A DNA stretch of 64,000 bases from the NCBI RefSeq assembly GCF_000699505.1, contig NZ_CP007490.1, forward strand, positions 124,001 through 188,000. The letters run 5' to 3'. The notes beneath the pieces were generated by a model, which was not told where the DNA came from, searched no databases, and saw only the letters and a program-made list of their open reading frames with translations. Of the stretch, positions 58,306 to 64,000 are shown piece by piece. Source of the DNA: Rhodoluna lacicola (GTDB lineage: Bacteria > Actinomycetota > Actinomycetes > Actinomycetales > Microbacteriaceae). A program made the translations under genes and the position numbers. Numbering within the stretch: the stretch's first letter is position 1; every line of letters starts with the position of its first letter.

Positions 58306-59778
58306 ATGGCACAGCTTTCTATGGCGACTCTTAAGGATGTTTCCCCAGGTGTGGCGACACCTAATTACGACCGCACCCAATTGAAGACCGGCATTGTGCA
58401 CTTTGGTGTGGGTGGTTTTCACCGCGCACATATGGCCATGACCATCGACCGCTTGCTAAACGCGGGCCTCGCGAAAGAGTGGGCAATCTGCGGAGTGGGC
58501 TTGCTGGAGCACGATCGCAAAATGCGCGACGTGTTTGCCGAACAGGATTGTCTTTACACCTTGGTTCTAAAGCACCCCGATGGTCGCCGCGAAACATCGG
58601 TGATTGGCAGCATTGTTGATTACATTTTTGCTCCCGATGACCCACAGGTACTGCTTGAAAAGCTGGCTAGCCCAGATACCAAGATTGTCTCGCTAACCAT
58701 CACCGAGGGTGGCTACAACTTTGATCGGGTAACCGGCGAGTTTATGGCGGAGACCCCGGCCGTTGCTGCCGACCTGCAGGCTAACGCTGTGCCGTCAACC
58801 GCATTTGGTTACATCATTGAGGGACTTCGACTTCGCAGAGAACGCGGCATTGCTCCGTTTACCGTTCAATCCTGTGACAACATCCAGGCCAACGGTGAGG
58901 TGGCCAAGAAAATGTTTACGGCTTTTGCCAAGCTCAAGGATGCCGAACTAGGCGCTTGGGTTGAGACCAACGTGCATTTCCCCAACTCAATGGTTGACCG
59001 AATCACCCCGGTGACATCTGCAGAAGACATCGCCGAGGTACCAACCCTGACTGGTCTTGAAGACAAGTGGCCGGTTGTTGCGGAACCTTTCTTTCAGTGG
59101 GTAATCGATGACGAATTCAGTCTTGGTCGTCCGCCCCTCGAAGAGGCAGACGTGCAGATGGTTAAAGACGTTATGCCCTACGAGTTGATGAAGCTGCGTC
59201 TGTTGAACGCAAGCCATCAAGGCCTAACCTATTTCGGTTACCTAAGTGGATACCGATACGCCCACGAGGCAACTACAGATCCGGCGATTGCGAAGTTCTT
59301 GTTGAACTACATGGAGCACGAGGCAACGCCAACCCTGTTGCCGGTGCCGGGAGTGGACCTAAACGGGTATCGCCACATGCTCATTGAGCGCTTCTCTAAC
59401 CCAGAAGTAAAAGACACTTTGGCCCGCCTATGCGCGGAGTCTTCCGACCGTATTCCTAAGTGGTTGGTTCCGGTCATCCATGAGCGCTTAGCTCAAGGGG
59501 GAGACGTCACCCTATCGGCTGCAATTGTGGCGAGCTGGGCTCGCTATGCAGAAGCAATCGACGAACAGGGTGAGCCAATAAACGTAGTTGATCCTCTTAA
59601 GGATGAGTTGATTGCCATCGCAAAGACTCAACGCGAACACCCATTGGCTTTTATTGAAAATAGACAGCTGTTTGGCAACCTCGTTGATAACGAAAAATTC
59701 ACCAAGCCTTACTTGGCAGCGCTGAACTCGCTGTTTGAAGTCGGTGCGCACAAAACAGTTGAAGCATTAGTCAAGTAG
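58306..59778 (+). CDS. long-chain mannitol-type polyol dehydrogenase
   Basis: 490 residues from ATG 58306, two bases after the permease stop. IVHFGVGGFHRAHMAMTIDRLL is the NAD loop of the polyol-specific long-chain dehydrogenases, with FPNSMVDRITPV and the active-site Lys in MPYELMKLRLLNASHQ. Oxidises D-mannitol to fructose, or a related alditol such as D-arabinitol. The context is import plus oxidation. Confidence 0.92.
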   Translation: MAQLSMATLKDVSPGVATPNYDRTQLKTGIVHFGVGGFHRAHMAMTIDRLLNAGLAKEWAICGVGLLEHDRKMRDVFAEQDCLYTLVLKHPDGRRETSVIGSIVDYIFAPDDPQVLLEKLASPDTKIVSLTITEGGYNFDRVTGEFMAETPAVAADLQANAVPSTAFGYIIEGLRLRRERGIAPFTVQSCDNIQANGEVAKKMFTAFAKLKDAELGAWVETNVHFPNSMVDRITPVTSAEDIAEVPTLTGLEDKWPVVAEPFFQWVIDDEFSLGRPPLEEADVQMVKDVMPYELMKLRLLNASHQGLTYFGYLSGYRYAHEATTDPAIAKFLLNYMEHEATPTLLPVPGVDLNGYRHMLIERFSNPEVKDTLARLCAESSDRIPKWLVPVIHERLAQGGDVTLSAAIVASWARYAEAIDEQGEPINVVDPLKDELIAIAKTQREHPLAFIENRQLFGNLVDNEKFTKPYLAALNSLFEVGAHKTVEALVK

Positions 59779-59800
59779 AAATAAAGCAGAGAGAACTTGA

Positions 59801-60817
59801 ATGAGTAACACAATGAGGGCGTCTTACCTGCTCAAGCAAGGTGAAGTGGCAGTCAAGGAAATTTCGATTCCAGAACTAGCCGCTGATGAGGTCTTAGTAA
59901 AGGTTGCAGCCGTAGGAGTCTGCGGCAGCGACGTTCACTATTACCAGCACGGAAAGATTGGTCCTTACATTGTTGAGCAGCCACTAATTCTGGGCCACGA
60001 ACTTTCGGGAACCATCACCGCTGTTGGCTCTGCGGTTGATGCAAGCCGAGTTGGCCAACGTGTGGCGGTGGAGCCACAGCGCCCCTGCCGAGATTGTGAG
60101 CAGTGCAACGCCGGTCGATACAACCTTTGCCCAAACATCGAGTTCTATGCCACTCCGCCGATTGACGGCGCCTTTGCCGAGTTTGTGAAGATTCAGTCAG
60201 ATTTCGCTTTTGAAATTCCAGACCATGTTTCTTTCGAAGCCGCCGCGCTCGTTGAACCGCTATCGGTGTGTATTTGGGCAGCGCGCAGAGCAGAGATCAC
60301 AACTGGTAGCCGAGTTCTGATTGCAGGTGCCGGCCCAATCGGTGTGATCATGGCGCAGGTAGCCAGCGCGTTTGGTGCCAGTGAGGTAATAATCACCGAC
60401 ATCGCCGAGGATCGTCGCGACTTTGCCCTAAAACACGGCGCAACAAGGGCCATGGACCCAAGGACTGAAAACGTTGAGGGTCTTGCGGTAAATGCTTTCG
60501 TTGATGCCTCTGGGGTTGCCCAAGCCGTGTATTCCGGAATCAAGGCGGTTGGACCAGCCGGTCACGTGCTGCTGGTTGGTCTTGGTACCGAGGACATGAA
60601 TCTTCCGGTTTCGCACATCCAAAATAACGAGATCTGGGTCACCGGGGTTTTCAGATACGCAAATACCTGGCCAACTGGAATCGAGCTGGTTGCATCAGGA
60701 AAAGTGAACCTAGATGTCTTGGTCACTCACAAATTTGGTTTAGACGATGTTGAGTCGGCATTGAACGCGGGCAAGCAGCCAGGTTCAATGAAAGTTATCG
60801 TCAACCCTGGTTCGTAG
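59801..60817 (+). CDS. zinc-dependent sorbitol/xylitol-type dehydrogenase
   Basis: 338 residues of the medium-chain family: catalytic zinc in GVCGSDVHYYQHG and GHELSG, structural zinc in CRDCEQCNAGRYNLC, NAD loop IAGAGPIGVIMAQVA. Closest in look to L-iditol/sorbitol and xylitol 2-dehydrogenases. It ends the polyol operon (22-base gap to the mannitol-type gene). A matching ketose kinase is not in the window. Confidence 0.88.
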   Translation: MSNTMRASYLLKQGEVAVKEISIPELAADEVLVKVAAVGVCGSDVHYYQHGKIGPYIVEQPLILGHELSGTITAVGSAVDASRVGQRVAVEPQRPCRDCEQCNAGRYNLCPNIEFYATPPIDGAFAEFVKIQSDFAFEIPDHVSFEAAALVEPLSVCIWAARRAEITTGSRVLIAGAGPIGVIMAQVASAFGASEVIITDIAEDRRDFALKHGATRAMDPRTENVEGLAVNAFVDASGVAQAVYSGIKAVGPAGHVLLVGLGTEDMNLPVSHIQNNEIWVTGVFRYANTWPTGIELVASGKVNLDVLVTHKFGLDDVESALNAGKQPGSMKVIVNPGS

Positions 60818-60830
60818 TTTTACCAGTTGA

Positions 60831-62165
60831 CTACCAGTTAAGGCCTAAGGCAAGCGCGGCCTTCAAATCACCAACGGCGGAATCAACACTGCGCACAAAA
60901 CCCAAACGGTTTGCCTCGCTGGCCCGCACCTTGCCATTGGAAACTTTTCGGATTTCACCGGCCAAAGAAATCTCACCAAAGGCAACCAGGTTGTGGGCAA
61001 TTGGTTTGTCTTGAACCGCCGATGCAATTGCTAAAGCGATAGCAAGATCAGATGCGGGTTCGGTAAGTTTTACGCCACCCACTGTGGACACGTAAACATC
61101 CATGTCGCTCAAGCGCAATCCGGCACGACGCTCAAGCACCGCAAGCAACATTGCAACCCGGGCCGAATCAACGCCGTTGGTAACTCGGCGCGGTTGCGGA
61201 GTAGATGACTTAACCACCAGAGCCTGAACTTCAGCAATCAGCGGACGCTTGCCTTCAACGGTTACGGTAACACAAGTGCCGCTAACCGGAGCATCGCCTC
61301 GAGAAAGAAACATTCCTGATGGGTCTGGCACTTCGTTAATGCCCTCGCCGGTCATCTCAAAGCAGCCGACTTCATCGGTAGGTCCAAAACGGTTTTTCAT
61401 GCTGCGCACGAAACGAAGTGAGGTTTGACGATCGCCTTCGAAGTGGCACACCACATCAACTAGGTGCTCAAGCGCGCGAGGACCTGCGATGTTGCCATCT
61501 TTGGTGACGTGACCAACCAAAATAACTGGCAGGGCGCGTTCTTTGGCAATGCGAATCAAATTTGCCGCAACCTCGCGAATCTGCGATGGCATTCCGGCGG
61601 CGCCATCAATTTCTGCGGCGGCAATGGTTTGCACCGAGTCAACCACGAGCAATTCTGGTGAGACGGCATCAATCTGCCCCAGCACGGTGGACAGGTCTGT
61701 CTCTGAGGCAATAAATAGGTTGTCGCTCATGGCGCCAGTGCGCTCGGCACGCAGGCGAATCTGGCCAACGGATTCCTCACCAGAGACATATAAAACGGTC
61801 TTGCCCGACTTGGCGGTGTTGGCGGCTACCTCAAGCAGCAGGGTGCTCTTGCCAACGCCGGGTTCGCCAGACAGCAGCACAACCGCGCCCGGTACCAACC
61901 CGCCGCCAAGCACCCGGTCAAATTCGCCGACCTGGGTAGACCAAGCAGCTACTCGCTCAGTCGAAACATGGGTGATTGGCTTTGCAGCAGATGAGCCCAC
62001 AATGGCAACGGGCTTGATTTGGCGCACGGTGCCTAATCCGCGGCCGCCACCGGCCTTGCCCTCTTGCATGGTGTCCCAGGCTTGGCACTCGCCGCAGCGA
62101 CCCACCCACTTGGGGGTGGTCCAACCGCAATCGGTGCAGGTAAAAGAGGATTTTGCAACAGCCAT
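60831..62165 (-). CDS. radA: DNA repair protein RadA
   Basis: 444 residues. N-terminal zinc finger CTDCGWTTPKWVGRCGEC, Walker A SGEPGVGKSTLL, the RadA motif KNRFGPTDEVG, and a C-terminal Lon-type domain (GGVKLTEPASDLAIALAIAS). Branch migration in recombination. Monocistronic; convergent with the polyol operon. Confidence 0.95.
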   Translation of the reverse strand: MAVAKSSFTCTDCGWTTPKWVGRCGECQAWDTMQEGKAGGGRGLGTVRQIKPVAIVGSSAAKPITHVSTERVAAWSTQVGEFDRVLGGGLVPGAVVLLSGEPGVGKSTLLLEVAANTAKSGKTVLYVSGEESVGQIRLRAERTGAMSDNLFIASETDLSTVLGQIDAVSPELLVVDSVQTIAAAEIDGAAGMPSQIREVAANLIRIAKERALPVILVGHVTKDGNIAGPRALEHLVDVVCHFEGDRQTSLRFVRSMKNRFGPTDEVGCFEMTGEGINEVPDPSGMFLSRGDAPVSGTCVTVTVEGKRPLIAEVQALVVKSSTPQPRRVTNGVDSARVAMLLAVLERRAGLRLSDMDVYVSTVGGVKLTEPASDLAIALAIASAVQDKPIAHNLVAFGEISLAGEIRKVSNGKVRASEANRLGFVRSVDSAVGDLKAALALGLNW

Positions 62166-62244
62166 AGGACAAAACTACCAAGTGCTAGGGACACCGATAG
62201 TTCTCTCAACAGGCGAGGCAAGGTGCCTAACCTAAACTGAACAG

Positions 62245-63075
62245 GTGAACATCAAGCGCATCGCAATCATCGGCACCGGATCAATGGGTGGCGCAATTTT
62301 GAGCGGCCTGTTGAAGTCAGGTTTCAACCCGGACAACGTATCGGTGAGCACTAAATCCACCGATAGTGCCGAGCGGCTAACCGATGAAGTTGGCGTGCTG
62401 TCCTTCGCGATGGAAAACGGTGACGACGCAAACCAGATGGCGGTGGCCGGAGCGAACGTGGTTTTGATCTGCGTGAAGCCTGCATACGTAACAGAGGTAT
62501 TGGCCGACATCGCCGATTCGCTTGATGACAATGCCCTGGTTATTTCTGTTGCCGCCGGAGTCACCACCTCAGCCATGGAAAAAGTTTTACCTGAAGATGT
62601 AGGTGTGGTGCGCGCGATGCCAAACACGCCATCAATAGTTGGCCGCGGCCTAACCGGAATTTCTGCCGGATCACGCGCTACCGATTGGGCAGTTGAAACA
62701 GCGGTGCAACTTTTTGAAACCGTTGGTAAAACGCTGGTGCTCGATGAATCAAAAATTGATGCCCTCAGCACAATTTCTGGTTCTGGACCCGCTTATGTTT
62801 TTTATTTGATTGAACAGCTAACCAGCGCCGCAAAACATCAGGGCTTCAATGATGAAGAAGCTGCGCTGCTAGTGAATGAAACTTTCCTTGGCGCAGCCGA
62901 ACTGCTGGTTTCTTCAAAGAAAACACCTGAGGCGTTGCGTAAGCAGGTGACTTCACCAAACGGGACCACAGAACGCGCAATCGCACGCATGACGGAAACT
63001 GATTTGCAAAAGATGTTTATTGAAGCCACCGATGCCGCTCTCGCGCGTGCTAAAGAATTGGCTGCCGGAAAGTAA
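62245..63075 (+). CDS. proC: pyrroline-5-carboxylate reductase
   Basis: 276 residues from GTG 62245: IAIIGTGSMGGAILSGLL at the start, VRAMPNTPSIVGRGLTGIS, and SGSGPAYVFYLIEQL. Last step of proline synthesis. Divergent from radA; its stop abuts that of the converging TetR gene. Confidence 0.95.
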   Translation: MNIKRIAIIGTGSMGGAILSGLLKSGFNPDNVSVSTKSTDSAERLTDEVGVLSFAMENGDDANQMAVAGANVVLICVKPAYVTEVLADIADSLDDNALVISVAAGVTTSAMEKVLPEDVGVVRAMPNTPSIVGRGLTGISAGSRATDWAVETAVQLFETVGKTLVLDESKIDALSTISGSGPAYVFYLIEQLTSAAKHQGFNDEEAALLVNETFLGAAELLVSSKKTPEALRKQVTSPNGTTERAIARMTETDLQKMFIEATDAALARAKELAAGK

Positions 63076-63753
63076 TTAGTTTTGGTTTGCCAATCGATTC
63101 CAGATTGGTAGCTCGTCTGTTCCAACAAACAAACCGCTAAATGCAGTCAGCATTGATGCGTTCCACTGTTCGTCTTGCACCGGGGTGGAATCAAACTCTG
63201 CAATCACACGACCGTGCAACATTCCCAGAGTCATCACCGCTGCTGCACGTGGCTCAAGGTGCTTCTTCAGGATGCCCCGCTCCTTAAGTAGAGTCATTAC
63301 CTCGGTCAGGCTGGTGATTAATTCCGATTGCACCGCGATGATTGCGTCGCGAAGTAGTGGGCGACCGGTTGTGCTGCCAATTGTGTTTGCGCGAGCACGG
63401 GCCGGAAACTGTTCAAAGTGATGATTCAAGAACGCGAGCATCTCGTCATAGTGCTCGGCCATCTCTTTGGCACTGGTCATTCGTGACATGAAGCGTTTGA
63501 CCCTATCGATGTCACTTTGGATTGCAGTGCGAAATGTGTGCACGTAGGCGGCGCGAATCAAACCGTCGCGGTCGCCAAAGTGGTGATAAATGGAACCGAT
63601 GGAAACCTTGGTCTGGGCGGAAATCTCTTGGACTCTAACCGCTGCTTCACCGCCGATCCTCATGGCGTCGCTGGCGGCGATTAGCACCGCATCAACGGTC
63701 TCGTGGGCACGAGCCTGCTTAGGCTGGGGTGCTGGTTTCTGCGAGTTTGGCAT
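63076..63753 (-). CDS. TetR-family transcriptional regulator
   Basis: 225 residues: helix-turn-helix VRVQEISAQTKVSIGSIYHHFGDRDGLIRAAY (about residues 41-72) after a basic leader. The ligand domain is not recognised. Two identical palindromes lie just upstream at 63769-63801, so it probably represses itself. Target genes beyond that are unknown; arsC is upstream on the same strand. Confidence 0.88.
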   Translation of the reverse strand: MPNSQKPAPQPKQARAHETVDAVLIAASDAMRIGGEAAVRVQEISAQTKVSIGSIYHHFGDRDGLIRAAYVHTFRTAIQSDIDRVKRFMSRMTSAKEMAEHYDEMLAFLNHHFEQFPARARANTIGSTTGRPLLRDAIIAVQSELITSLTEVMTLLKERGILKKHLEPRAAAVMTLGMLHGRVIAEFDSTPVQDEQWNASMLTAFSGLFVGTDELPIWNRLANQN

Positions 63754-63768
63754 GGTGCCCTTCGGTAG

Positions 63769-63801
63769 TTTCTAGAAAGTTTGACACTTTCTTTCTAGAA
63801 A
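63769..63801. promoter_or_regulatory. twin TTTCTAGAAA palindromes before the TetR gene
   Basis: The 10-bp palindrome TTTCTAGAAA occurs at 63769-63778 and again at 63792-63801, 23 bases apart, 16 bases before the TetR start. This is the layout of a TetR autoregulatory operator bound by two dimers. Confidence 0.6.
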
Positions 63802-63830
63802 TAACCGGAGGAGCGTCCTAAATAATCCCG

Positions 63831-64000
63831 CTATTTAGCGTCAATTTCAGCGATGAGCGCCTCTACCTTGGCGCGAACAGCGTCACGAATTGGGCGAACC
63901 GCATCCACACCCTGACCGGCCGGGTCATCAAGTGGCCAGTCCAAGTAGGTCTTACCTGGGAAGAAAGGGCAGGTGTCGCCGCAACCCATGGTGATGACGT
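63831..64000 (-). CDS. arsC: arsenate reductase ArsC, LMW-phosphatase type (C-terminal part)
   Basis: The minus strand reads, from the window end, TMGCGDTCPFFPGKTYLDW and then DDPAGQGVDAVRPIRDAV to a TAG at 63831. This is the C-terminal 55 or so residues of the low-molecular-weight-phosphatase-type arsenate reductase, with the resolving Cys pair region GCGDTCP. The N-terminus with the CxxN/SxCRS loop is outside the window. Confidence 0.88.
   Translation of the reverse strand, partial: VITMGCGDTCPFFPGKTYLDWPLDDPAGQGVDAVRPIRDAVRAKVEALIAEIDAK

Overview
The window looks like a chromosomal segment of a small-genome actinobacterium, most likely a Microbacteriaceae-type freshwater or marine lineage. 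This is inferred from gene content: polyprenol-phosphate-mannose synthase, a DUF3073 protein, a DUF3180 protein after folK, a class Ib ribonucleotide reductase operon nrdHIEF, ClpC, FprA-type ferredoxin reductase, a GapB-type GAPDH and GTP-dependent PEP carboxykinase. Genes are tightly packed with many TAATG/ATGA-type overlaps.

Layout. 1-3.36 kb is an AT-richer accessory strip: an AbiEi/AbiEii-like toxin-antitoxin pair cut by the window edge, then a stand-alone PD-(D/E)XK nuclease-like gene lying between the intact 3' end of purL and a decayed second copy of that 3' end. 3.36-6.63 kb is purS-purQ-purL (minus strand). 6.77-7.93 kb holds a Phd/RelE-type toxin-antitoxin pair and an unrecognised gene. 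8.0-11.94 kb holds a GNAT-AAA+ fusion and a sulfur/persulfide module: CoA-disulfide-reductase-rhodanese, a CstR-like repressor, a palindromic operator, a rhodanese lipoprotein and two tiny Cys-rich proteins. 12.1-15.3 kb is one uninterrupted frame joining a full-length GTP-PEPCK to a full-length GapB-type GAPDH. 15.3-21.4 kb carries purC, purD, a DUF305 lipoprotein, an SCP-like gene, a small membrane protein, purF and purM. 21.4-25.1 kb is an Fe(III)-type ABC importer. 25.2-32.5 kb has Ppm synthase, FprA, a GNAT, DUF3073, paired CrcB fluoride channels with a DHA2 exporter, an EamA transporter and an alcohol dehydrogenase. 32.6-32.9 kb has tRNA-Glu, tRNA-Asp and tRNA-Phe. 33-34.8 kb has an NlpC/P60 hydrolase and ppa.

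34.9-44.8 kb is the conserved actinobacterial run tilS-hpt-ftsH-folE-folP-folB-folK-DUF3180-DUF2520-panC-lysS; panD and coaX, often found between panC and lysS in relatives, are not there. 44.8-50.0 kb is nrdHIEF followed by an overlapping Nramp (mntH) gene, pointing to a manganese-loaded NrdF. 50.1-53.8 kb has clpC, a short N-acetylglutamate synthase and an unknown secreted or anchored protein. 53.8-60.8 kb is a polyol (mannitol/sorbitol-type) catabolic locus: AraC regulator, ABC importer without its ATPase, a long-chain mannitol-type dehydrogenase and a zinc sorbitol/xylitol-type dehydrogenase. 60.8-64 kb has radA, proC, a TetR regulator with twin operator sites, and the 3' end of arsC.

The most unusual item is the PEPCK-GAPDH fusion, which would place two gluconeogenic steps in one polypeptide. 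Next come the purL-tail-flanked nuclease cassette, the persulfide module with its two mini-proteins, and the nrdF-mntH overlap. All function calls are from reading the translated sequence; no database search was run.
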